From positions 1 through 6,761 of the forward strand of contig JAUXLO010000101.1 of assembly GCA_030623665.1 (NCBI GenBank): a stretch of DNA of 6,761 nt, in the 5' to 3' direction. Source of the stretch: Planctomycetota bacterium. Lineage in GTDB: Bacteria; Planctomycetota; Brocadiia; Brocadiales; Bathyanammoxibiaceae. A program made the position numbers and the translations under genes. Below the pieces are notes generated by a model. That model was given only the letters and a program-made list of their open reading frames with translations. It searched no databases and had not been told where the DNA came from. Of the stretch, positions 1-5,598 are shown one piece after another; the stretch's first letter is position 1; every line of letters begins with the position of its first letter.

Positions 1-263
1 AGCGGAGGGGGGCACGTGGGCAAAACACCCACACAGCGGTAACTTGAATATTCACGTAACGTTATGTACGGTAGGATAAAGTACACCTTTGGTTCCGTTT
101 TAGTCCCGCTACATATTTTTCCACGGTCCCGGTTTTAATCTCCTAATAATCCTTCAACTACACGCGTGAGATTTGTGCATCAGCTTCCCCCCTGCAGCCC
201 CTACATTGCCGCAACCTATAGCCCTTACATCATACACACCAGGGACAAAACAGGCAGCAGTCA
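1..263. other. No supportable gene at left edge
   Basis: I see no convincing gene here. The three plus-strand frames close by stops at about 40-42, 43-45 and 76-78, so at most a 13-25 residue tail of an upstream gene could be present, with nothing recognisable in it. A small inverted repeat, GTGGG at 16-20 and CCCAC at 28-32 with a 7-nt loop, has no T-run and is not called a terminator. No clear terminator follows the transporter stop codon at 264-266 on the minus strand. Confidence 0.5.
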
Positions 264-1127
264 TCAGAAGATTGTTATGAGCCCAACACCGGTTAACATC
301 ACAACAGTTCCCAGGAGTCTTTCCCTCAGGTTGGTTTCTCTAAACAGTAGCCAGCCGTACAGCATGCCAAAAATAAGACTGGTCCTTTTAACAGATATCA
401 TATAGGGGACCTCAACCAGTTGGATGGCCAGGTTATGTGTGATATACATCATTACCTGGGAGATACCAATGGTGGCAAAAAGGGCCGGGCGAGAAAACAC
501 CCTTTTCAAGCCGCCACCCGGTGTCAACATCAAGATAGGGAGAAAGGCCAGGGCCATGCTTGCGGGATGAAACGCAGCGAAAAACACGGGGCTTGAATGC
601 AGGATGGCAATCTTGCCGAGATTGGAGGTGATGCTGTATAGAAAGGCAACTGCAACCATAAGCATAGAGCCTTCTTCCCTTAGAATTGCACGCAACGGGC
701 CCAGCATGCTCTCCCTTGTAGTATGTACGTTAAGGAGGTATGCCCCAAGTGCAACAAGTAATATCCCAGTAATCCCGGACTTGTCCGGCCGTTCACCCAA
801 CATCAGGAAGCTGGTGCCCACAAGGAAGACGGGAGTCAGGGCAAGGAACGGGAGGGTAAGGGTCAGAGGAGAGAATTTTATGGCCTTCGTAAAAAAGATG
901 ATGGCGAGGACCTCAAGCGGTATCAATAGGACATTCGCCAGAAAAAAGGTGCTGTCCAGAGGCGGGAACCCGGTAAACAGAAGAATGCACAGGAGGAATG
1001 GGAGTGCATACCCGTAGCGCACCCATGCCACGGTGTATATATCACAGTCTTCAGCGGCCTTTTTAGATAACGCTGCCGTGGAGGCATCGAAGAAGGCCGT
1101 GAGTCCCGAATAATAAAACCAGGTCAT
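264..1127 (-). CDS. DMT-superfamily transporter, EamA family
   Basis: This is a 287-residue, highly hydrophobic inner-membrane protein with the usual ten-helix, two-repeat EamA layout. The first repeat covers roughly residues 2-133 and ends in LGERP (110-114) followed by a Gly/Ala-rich helix. The second covers roughly 155-287 and ends in LFRE (261-264) followed by a Gly-rich final helix. The matching 'L-x-E' plus helix at the end of each half is typical of the family. EamA proteins export or exchange small metabolites such as amino acids or nucleotide sugars, and the substrate cannot be read from sequence. The ATG is preceded by AGGGA with a 5-nt spacer. It starts 22 bp after the stop of the LysM/M23 gene on the same strand, so the two are probably co-transcribed. 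Length is normal for the family. Confidence 0.88.
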   Translation of the reverse strand: MTWFYYSGLTAFFDASTAALSKKAAEDCDIYTVAWVRYGYALPFLLCILLFTGFPPLDSTFFLANVLLIPLEVLAIIFFTKAIKFSPLTLTLPFLALTPVFLVGTSFLMLGERPDKSGITGILLVALGAYLLNVHTTRESMLGPLRAILREEGSMLMVAVAFLYSITSNLGKIAILHSSPVFFAAFHPASMALAFLPILMLTPGGGLKRVFSRPALFATIGISQVMMYITHNLAIQLVEVPYMISVKRTSLIFGMLYGWLLFRETNLRERLLGTVVMLTGVGLITIF

Positions 1128-1149
1128 CTTGGTCCCTAAACCGGCTTTC

Positions 1150-1929
1150 TTATCGTCGGGGCAGATAGGATAGCGGGTTAACCGGTTTGTCGTTACGGAA
1201 GACCTTGAAGTGCAGTTCCGGCCTTGTTACACTACCGCTCCGGCCGGCCTGAGCTATTCTCTGCCCGCGCCTCACCCAGTTGCCCTTTCGCACAAAGACC
1301 TTTGAATTGTGCGCATACCAGGTGTGGATGCCGCCACTATGCCTTATCACGACCACCTTACCCCAACCGTCGGGATTTTCAGTCACCACCTCAACCACTC
1401 CTCCCTTTGACGCAAAGACGTCCTGCCCGAGCTGCGTCTCTATGTCTATACCCGTATTCTTGTGTCCGTTTACAATGTCATCATATCGTTGAAGGATTCT
1501 CCCGTTAAGAGGCCAGACAAAGCCCTTAGCGGATACAGGCGCCGAGGCAACAGCGCCGGACACAGAGGCAGGGCTGGCGTGTGGTAAAGAAGCGGTGCGC
1601 GGTATCAACAGTTCCTGCCCCACCTTGATGTTCCTTACGTCCTTAATCCCGTTTATTTGGATGACTGTTTGGGGCGACAGATTGTATCTTTGTGAGATGG
1701 CCCACACCGTCTCGCCATGTCGGACCTTATGTGTAATGTATCCAGGTCTTTCGACCGCAGCGGGCCCGCGGGTTTTTGATATATAAGGGCGGTCTTTCTC
1801 CGGCGGTTGGGCACAACCACAAAAAAACATCAGGAAGAACAACAAGACCTGCAGACAAGGTTTTAAGGGAGGAACGTGGTGGGTTTTCTCCGATGTACGT
1901 GGTGAATCAACCCCTGATATCACTTGCAA
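1150..1929 (-). CDS. LysM + M23 (LytM) murein lipoprotein, NlpD-like
   Basis: This predicted lipoprotein binds peptidoglycan. In the NlpD family such proteins activate cell-wall amidases rather than cut murein. I chose TTG at 1929: AAGGA lies 6 nt upstream, and the longer ATG frame (1986) starts inside the tRNA. GTG at 1923 is the alternative. From the TTG the protein has 259 residues. A hydrophobic stretch ends in the lipobox-like FCGC (lipidated Cys about 39), LysM spans about 65-111, an Ala/Ser/Pro linker follows, and the M23 domain spans about 137-255. Metal ligands are incomplete: Asn158 replaces the first His of HxGxD (Asp162 is kept), and Glu238 replaces the first His of HxH (His240 is kept). 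The His of YAHN remains. The ending VNPLSYLPRR closely resembles NlpD. The signal-peptide n-region is unusually long, so the exact start is uncertain. Confidence 0.85.
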   Translation of the reverse strand: MQVISGVDSPRTSEKTHHVPPLKPCLQVLLFFLMFFCGCAQPPEKDRPYISKTRGPAAVERPGYITHKVRHGETVWAISQRYNLSPQTVIQINGIKDVRNIKVGQELLIPRTASLPHASPASVSGAVASAPVSAKGFVWPLNGRILQRYDDIVNGHKNTGIDIETQLGQDVFASKGGVVEVVTENPDGWGKVVVIRHSGGIHTWYAHNSKVFVRKGNWVRRGQRIAQAGRSGSVTRPELHFKVFRNDKPVNPLSYLPRR

Positions 1930-1953
1930 GCGGGTTCCTTTAGTTGGCAGAAA

Positions 1954-2028
1954 TGGAGCGGGCGATGGGATTCGAACCCACGACACCCAGCTTGGGAAGC
2001 TGGTATTCTACCACTGAATTACGCCCGC
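1954..2028 (-). tRNA. tRNA-Gly (anticodon CCC), CCA encoded
   Basis: A complete 75-nt cloverleaf is readable on the minus strand. The acceptor stem GCGGGCG pairs with CGCCCGC, followed by discriminator T and an encoded CCA (1956-1954). The D stem ATTC/GAAT closes an AGTGGTA loop. The anticodon stem CCAGC/GCTGG encloses TTCCCAA, so the anticodon is CCC and reads GGG glycine codons. The T arm GTGGG/CCCAT encloses TTCGAAT. The body resembles bacterial tRNA-Gly(CCC), such as E. coli glyU. It sits 57 bp after the radical SAM gene and 24 bp before the lipoprotein start, all on one strand, so the lipoprotein message is probably freed by tRNA 3' processing. Confidence 0.96.
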
Positions 2029-2043
2029 ATAATTCTTTTATAC

Positions 2044-2058
2044 CGCCACCCCTTGGCG
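2044..2058 (-). other. Small hairpin in tRNA leader
   Basis: On the minus strand CGCCA, loop AGGGG, TGGCG forms a 5-bp stem just upstream of the tRNA 5' end. The sequence after it is GTATAAAAG, not a T-run, so it is a poor intrinsic terminator. It could be a stable leader stem or chance. Confidence 0.3.
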
Positions 2059-2061
2059 AAA

Positions 2062-2089
2062 ATTTAAGCACAAAACAGACCAAAGTCAA
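2062..2089 (-). promoter_or_regulatory. Possible sigma70 promoter for tRNA-Gly
   Basis: On the minus strand TTGACT (2089-2084, 5/6 match to the -35 consensus) is followed after 16 bp by TTAAAT (2067-2062, 4/6 match to the -10). A start near 2055 would give a leader of about 27 nt before the tRNA. The -35 box contains the TGA stop of the radical SAM gene (2088-2086). It would also serve the lipoprotein and transporter genes downstream. Confidence 0.45.
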
Positions 2090-3042
2090 GGGACATTTTG
2101 TGCACCCTGGAAAGAACCCCTGCAACGAAGCTCCCCAGTAATGGCCCGGATAACCTCCGCCTTACTTGCGGGCCAGATAGGTGAAACGAGGCTGTCCCCG
2201 CGGGTATCACCCACCAGTCTCTGAACGGTGATATCCGGGGATAGATTTTCCAGAAAGTCTGAGGCGATGGAGACGTATTCCTCCGTCTCCATGGTCTTTA
2301 CTTTACCAAGTCTGTATTCTTTTTCCAGTACGGTGTCTCTGGCCACGTAGAGATGGTGTAGTTTGATGCCCTCGATGCCCAGGACGGAGACCTTGCGTGC
2401 GGTGGCCATCATATCCGAGTGGTCTTCGCCGGGCAGGCCCAGTATGACGTGTGCACAAACGTTTATACCACCCAGAGTCCTGGTCCTGTAAACGGCATCC
2501 TCAAACTCCTGATATGTATGGCAGCGGTTTATGCGCCTGAGGGTCCGGTCGTGGATGCTTTGGAGACCATACTCTATCCAGACATGATGCGTGCCGGTAT
2601 ATGAATTTATAAGCTCCAGCACATCGTCAGAGACGCAGTCAGGCCTGGTGCCTATTGACAGGCCGATGACGTCTTCATCGCCCATAGCCTCGTCGTACCT
2701 CGACTTTAGGGTCTGGATGTCCGCATAGGTGTTACTGAAGGCCTGAAAATAGACGATGAATTTCTCTGCGTCATATCTGGACCTGAGAAATTCTTTACCA
2801 CTCCTTATCTGTTCCTTAATAGGCGGCGTAGAAGTGCCCCTGGCGTTGGGACTAAAGCTCTCGTTTGCACAGAACGTGCAACCCCCAGACCCCTTGTAGC
2901 CATCCCTGTTTGGACAGGTGAAACCTGCGTGGATCGGTATCTTGTGTACCTTGAACTGGAACCTTTCCCTGAGGTAGCGACCGAACGAGTAATACCTCTC
3001 CTCTCGCTGCCAGGGTCTTTCTACTGCGTATACTCTTGTCAT
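2086..3042 (-). CDS. TIGR01212-family radical SAM protein (YhcC/YtqA-like)
   Basis: This is a 318-residue cytosolic radical SAM enzyme. The [4Fe-4S] ligands are Cys43, Cys55 and Cys58 within FTCPNRDG...GGCTFC, the CX11CX2C spacing of this family rather than the common CX3CX2C. Other family blocks are IGTRPDC (130-136), EYGLQS (157-162), VILGLPGE (199-206) and the ending LVGDTRGD...PIWPASK, with a short tail typical of YhcC. Length matches the family (about 300-330). E. coli YhcC is poorly characterised. From memory, the Bacillus homologue YtqA (MnmL) has been linked to tRNA wobble-uridine modification, and carrying that over here is inference. The ATG has AGAGGGA close upstream (about 2 nt spacer). 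It heads a minus-strand run with tRNA-Gly, the NlpD-like lipoprotein and the EamA transporter. Confidence 0.92.
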   Translation of the reverse strand: MTRVYAVERPWQREERYYSFGRYLRERFQFKVHKIPIHAGFTCPNRDGYKGSGGCTFCANESFSPNARGTSTPPIKEQIRSGKEFLRSRYDAEKFIVYFQAFSNTYADIQTLKSRYDEAMGDEDVIGLSIGTRPDCVSDDVLELINSYTGTHHVWIEYGLQSIHDRTLRRINRCHTYQEFEDAVYRTRTLGGINVCAHVILGLPGEDHSDMMATARKVSVLGIEGIKLHHLYVARDTVLEKEYRLGKVKTMETEEYVSIASDFLENLSPDITVQRLVGDTRGDSLVSPIWPASKAEVIRAITGELRCRGSFQGAQNVP

Positions 3043-3085
3043 GTCCCTCTGTTAGGAAATATTGCCTGAGATAACGCTTTAAAGG

Positions 3086-3114
3086 AGTCTAGCAGATTCC
3101 GCAAAATGTGTCAA
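3086..3114 (-). promoter_or_regulatory. Sigma70-like promoter of the radical SAM gene
   Basis: On the minus strand TTGACA (3114-3109, perfect -35) is separated by 17 bp from TAGACT (3091-3086, 4/6 match to TATAAT). Transcription would start near 3079, about 37 nt before the ATG at 3042. It lies in the 164-bp gap after the PagL-like gene, the expected place for a new transcription unit. Confidence 0.65.
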
Positions 3115-3206
3115 CGTGGAGAGAAAAGCGGCGCCGGCAGAAGATGCTGTAAGATCAAAAAAGCAGGGATGAAACTGAAAGGTGTCCGGTAGAAAATACT
3201 TTAGAC

Positions 3207-3833
3207 CTAGTGAAGGAAGTTGATTCCGAAAAGAAGGTAAGCAGAGTTTATCCCGCGGTTTGAGTCGGCGAAACCCGCGTTGGAGATGTGTCTGATACGC
3301 CCCATGACGCTGAGAGCGGTTTTATCGTCTAGAAAATATTTTACTCCTAATCCCCCTTGAGGGCTGCCGTTGTATCTGGAGCCCAGGTCAGTTGTGTCAA
3401 GGTCAGTATACAGGAACCCGCCCCCTGCCGAGACGAATGGCACAAAGTCCGTCCCCGTTTCAAAGTTGTATGTAAACAGCAGGGTAAGACCTCCCTCGGA
3501 AGCCAGCTCCGGGGTCAGATACGCGCCGGCGATACCCTCTATCTCCAACTCAAACGCCCCGGGCAGCACGCCGTCGTAATCACCAAGGATGATACCCCAC
3601 TTCGGCAGCAAAACAAAGTCCGTTATGAATTCGGAATCATCCCCCACCGGTCTCTTGTTATCAGCAATCCCGAAGCCGCCGCTAATGCCGTACTCGCGCA
3701 TCCCCGCCACATAATGCTTCCCCTTATCGAGTTGCACATCTTTCTCTTCGAGCTGTACCTGGGCAAGGGTTGAAGCGCTAAACAAGCAGGTCGCTATGAC
3801 GGGTGTAACGAGTAAGCCTAATAATTTTCTCAT
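3207..3833 (-). CDS. PagL-like outer-membrane lipid A deacylase / acyloxyacyl hydrolase
   Basis: This 208-residue protein starts with a Sec signal peptide (MRKLLG, hydrophobic core, likely cleavage after TLA at residue 24). The mature part is rich in alternating hydrophobic and glycine strands, ending in Phe-Leu-His like an outer-membrane beta-barrel. The C-terminal block RIRHISNAG...SNRGIN matches the PagL signature: His182 and Ser184 fit the catalytic His/Ser, and Asn192 fits the oxyanion-hole Asn. PagL removes the 3-position acyl chain of lipid A. The position expected to hold the catalytic Glu (14 after the His) is Asn196, so activity is not assured. No clear SD precedes the ATG. It has its own near-perfect promoter, 78 bp 5' of the ATG to the far edge of the -35, and lies downstream of birA. 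Confidence 0.82.
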   Translation of the reverse strand: MRKLLGLLVTPVIATCLFSASTLAQVQLEEKDVQLDKGKHYVAGMREYGISGGFGIADNKRPVGDDSEFITDFVLLPKWGIILGDYDGVLPGAFELEIEGIAGAYLTPELASEGGLTLLFTYNFETGTDFVPFVSAGGGFLYTDLDTTDLGSRYNGSPQGGLGVKYFLDDKTALSVMGRIRHISNAGFADSNRGINSAYLLFGINFLH

Positions 3834-3887
3834 GGCCGAATTAAAGGCTCTAAAAGAGTTAGGCGTAATATCTTTTATATGGCAAAG

Positions 3888-3917
3888 ATTATATTACCGA
3901 AGTGTTCTGTTTGTCAA
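3888..3917 (-). promoter_or_regulatory. Consensus sigma70 promoter of the PagL-like gene
   Basis: On the minus strand TTGACA (3917-3912) and TATAAT (3893-3888) are both perfect consensus hexamers, separated by 18 bp. Transcription would begin near 3881, giving a leader of about 48 nt to the ATG at 3833. Nothing else on that strand lies between, so assignment to the PagL-like gene is straightforward. Confidence 0.8.
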
Positions 3918-3957
3918 GGAGTATTAATGGAAAAACTGCCGGTAAATTCAGGGTTAT

Positions 3958-3984
3958 AGACACCAGCTCCCCGGGGAGATGTCT
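3958..3984. repeat. Inverted repeat around CTCCCCGGGGAG
   Basis: A perfect 12-bp palindrome, CTCCCCGGGGAG (3967-3978), is flanked by AGAC (3958-3961) and GTCT (3981-3984), which are also complementary. It lies between the end of birA and the PagL promoter. No T-run follows on the minus strand, so it is not a standard terminator for birA. It could be a protein-binding site, a weak termination or processing hairpin, or chance. Confidence 0.35.
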
Positions 3985-4041
3985 CCTGTAAGAGGTTGCC
4001 AAAAGAACACTTGGCCGATTACGGAGAAAAAGCGCGTAGCC

Positions 4042-5061
4042 CTATGCGATGGTTTCTTTTATTGTTAGGTACTCGCCCCTGAACGTCTTACGGACCCCGC
4101 CGTCAAGCTCCATGACCAGACCCCCCTGGGGCGATAAATCAACTATCCTGCCCGTATGCTCGCCGTCCTTTTCCTCTAACCTTACCCTGCGCCCCATCAT
4201 GGGAAATAGCTCAACCCACCGCTTCCTGATACCCTTATAGTCTCCGTCCCTGAGAGACCCATACCACCTGTCCAGTTGTCTCAGAAGCGCCTGTGAAAGG
4301 CCGATGCGTTCCACACGTGAGCCCCTTTCTATCAGTAGTGAGGTGACGGGGTATGTAGCGTCCTTTGGCAGCTCTCTCTTGGTGAGGTTTGCATTCAGGC
4401 CGACACCTGCGAGGAAGTACGCCTCTCTCCCTTTGGGCGTCGCAGCTTCAACCAATATCCCACAGACCTTTTTCCCATTCACGATTACATCATTGGGCCA
4501 TTTTATGAGTGCAGGCAGGTTCAGGGAGTCACGAATGGCCTCGGCCACTACTACGGCCATCATCCCGGCCAGCAGGCATATGTGCTCTGTCTTTATCTGC
4601 GGCCTCAGGATAGTAGTCATGAGGATGCCCTTGTGCCTTGGACAGTACCAGCGGTGCCCTCCCCTGCCCCGACCCCCCCGCTGTTTTTCAGCAAAGATGG
4701 TGGTCCCGTCGCGGGCGCCCCCTTCCGCCAGTCCTTCGGCCAGATCCATAGTGGAATCCACTTCCTCGTACGTAAGTATATCACGACCGATTATACGTGT
4801 ATTGAGCCCCCTCTGTACCTCGTCCGGCACCAGGCGGTCAGGGATAGCCATAAGGCGGTATCCACGGCCCGGCCGGTACTCAACGATATAGCCCGTCTGC
4901 TGTATGCGTCTAAGCTCCTGGTGCAGCTGCCCTTCGGTGAGAGACGTGCGCAATATGAGTTCCTTGAGGGTAAGCGATTCACCTGTGGTATCGTGCAGGC
5001 AGTCGAGTAACGTTTCCTTCAAGGCAGAGACGTCCTTGATCTTGTTAAGACGCGGGAGCAT
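4042..5061 (-). CDS. birA: Biotin-[acetyl-CoA-carboxylase] ligase, bifunctional BirA type
   Basis: This 339-residue cytosolic enzyme makes biotinyl-AMP and attaches biotin to the carrier lysine of carboxylases. An N-terminal helix-turn-helix/winged-helix domain (about 12-71, with the TLKEL...LHQELRRIQQTGY pattern) indicates the class II form that may also repress transcription. The catalytic domain begins near EEVDST (99-104) and carries the biotinyl-AMP loop GRGRGGHRW (130-138), KWPND (187-191), GILVE (201-205) and GVGLNAN (219-225). A C-terminal SH3-like domain covers about 285-339. The Arg corresponding to E. coli Arg118 is present as Arg133. No biotin synthesis genes or obvious BirA operator are in the window. 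It is divergent from the 73-residue gene. The ATG lacks an SD and lies about 18 nt from the predicted transcript start. Confidence 0.95.
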   Translation of the reverse strand: MLPRLNKIKDVSALKETLLDCLHDTTGESLTLKELILRTSLTEGQLHQELRRIQQTGYIVEYRPGRGYRLMAIPDRLVPDEVQRGLNTRIIGRDILTYEEVDSTMDLAEGLAEGGARDGTTIFAEKQRGGRGRGGHRWYCPRHKGILMTTILRPQIKTEHICLLAGMMAVVVAEAIRDSLNLPALIKWPNDVIVNGKKVCGILVEAATPKGREAYFLAGVGLNANLTKRELPKDATYPVTSLLIERGSRVERIGLSQALLRQLDRWYGSLRDGDYKGIRKRWVELFPMMGRRVRLEEKDGEHTGRIVDLSPQGGLVMELDGGVRKTFRGEYLTIKETIA

Positions 5062-5085
5062 GGGAGATAATATATATGCATGCGG

Positions 5086-5115
5086 ATTATAACAGCATTA
5101 CGACGGCAGAGTCAA
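5086..5115 (-). promoter_or_regulatory. Sigma70-like promoter of birA
   Basis: On the minus strand TTGACT (5115-5110, 5/6) is followed after 18 bp by a perfect TATAAT (5091-5086). A start near 5079 leaves a leader of only about 18 nt, AT-rich and without a Shine-Dalgarno sequence, before the ATG at 5061. Confidence 0.7.
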
Positions 5116-5142
5116 CCCGTTAAGGCCCGGTGTATTTTGGCG

Positions 5143-5171
5143 TTGACACCATTTTTGTTGTGTGGTAGATA
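5143..5171 (+). promoter_or_regulatory. Possible promoter of the 73-residue gene
   Basis: TTGACA (5143-5148, perfect -35) lies 17 bp before TAGATA (5166-5171, a weak -10). A better -10-like hexamer, TATACT (5187-5192), lies further on but has no good -35 at the right distance. Either would give a leader of about 60-80 nt before the ATG at 5259. The direction is divergent from the birA promoter. Confidence 0.4.
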
Positions 5172-5258
5172 TTGCCTAATCTGCCTTATACTGAGGTCTT
5201 ACAGGCCTGAGAATCTGCAGGATTTGACAAGAATCTACACGGGTCGAAAGGTAAGATT

Positions 5259-5480
5259 ATGTCAATCAAGGGATACATAGACTACAAACGGAGGGAGTAT
5301 TGTAAGGACACAAAATGCCCGGTACAGTTAGAATTAGACGCCCAACAGGAAGGCTCCGAGGCGTATCAGAAGATACGGGGGAGATGCCAAACCGCCTGTA
5401 TACGCACCACGTATGAGTTCCACCACTGGTTGATAAATAAAGGCTACCTAATCGTTCGACCGGAGAAACCAGCTTCGTAG
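5259..5480 (+). CDS. Small conserved-looking protein with four cysteines, unknown function
   Basis: I do not recognise this 73-residue protein by name. It is probably a real gene: AAAGG precedes the ATG with a spacer of about 7 nt, a divergent intergenic region with a promoter candidate lies upstream, and the composition is protein-like, with charged residues and an aromatic C-terminal half. There is no signal peptide or membrane helix. Four cysteines fall in two pairs, Cys15-X4-Cys20 and Cys43-X3-Cys47, which could bind a metal or iron-sulfur cluster or form disulfides. The C-terminal part (about 49-66) carries TTYEFHHWLINKGY, perhaps an amphipathic helix. The aldolase gene follows on the same strand 118 bp later, with the palindrome pair between them. 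A functional link to the aldolase is unproven. Confidence 0.7.
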   Translation: MSIKGYIDYKRREYCKDTKCPVQLELDAQQEGSEAYQKIRGRCQTACIRTTYEFHHWLINKGYLIVRPEKPAS

Positions 5481-5513
5481 ATAGAGTGAGACTTCTGAAA
5501 AACTGCCTTTTTA

Positions 5514-5571
5514 TGGAGTCCAGCGACCGTGTCGCTGGAAAACATGCCATTGACAGAGTCAATGGACTCCA
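5514..5571. repeat. Inverted pair of REP-like palindromes (BIME-like) or three-way-junction leader
   Basis: Two perfect hairpins stand in opposite orientation. The first is CCAGCGAC, loop CGT, GTCGCTGG (5520-5538). The second is CCATTGAC, loop AGA, GTCAATGG (5547-5565). Both fit CCAnnGAC-N3-GTCnnTGG. The flanks TGGAGT (5514-5519) and ACTCCA (5566-5571) are exact complements and abut the hairpins with no unpaired base, so each hairpin has GGAGT at its outer base. REP sequences are short hairpins headed by GTAG or GGAG and often occur as inverted pairs, which this fits. As RNA it folds as a three-way junction with an 8-nt link AAAACATG (5539-5546). It ends 13 nt before the aldolase SD. Transposon-derived repeat, paired operator and RNA element are all possible. 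Confidence 0.75.
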
Positions 5572-5598
5572 AAGTTCAGATTTTGAGGAGGACTGGAA

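Noticed and set aside
16..32. GTGGG/CCCAC inverted repeat as a terminator
   Set aside because: The stem is 5 bp and no T-run follows on either strand.
604..1017. A 137-codon plus-strand frame inside the transporter gene
   Set aside because: It is antisense to a clear EamA transporter, very Arg-rich and without domain or start signal.
1930..1986. Upstream extension of the lipoprotein to ATG 1986
   Set aside because: Those codons lie within tRNA-Gly and its 3' flank; the translated piece is the typical peptide produced by reading a tRNA gene.
3927..3959. A 10-codon plus-strand ORF (MEKLPVNSGL) with AAGGAG 5 nt upstream, followed by a palindrome, as a leader peptide
   Set aside because: No plus-strand gene lies downstream to regulate, and the SD-like bases partly overlap the minus-strand -35 box. 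It is most simply chance.
4304..4891. A 195-codon plus-strand frame antisense to birA
   Set aside because: It lies wholly inside a clear birA gene, shows Ser/Arg/Pro-rich low-likelihood composition and no SD or domain; it is a shadow frame.
5224..5257. A TTGACA at 5224-5229 as a second promoter close to the 73-residue gene
   Set aside because: The only -10-like hexamer (TAAGAT, 5252-5257) is 22 bp away and overlaps the SD-to-start region, which is too far and badly placed.
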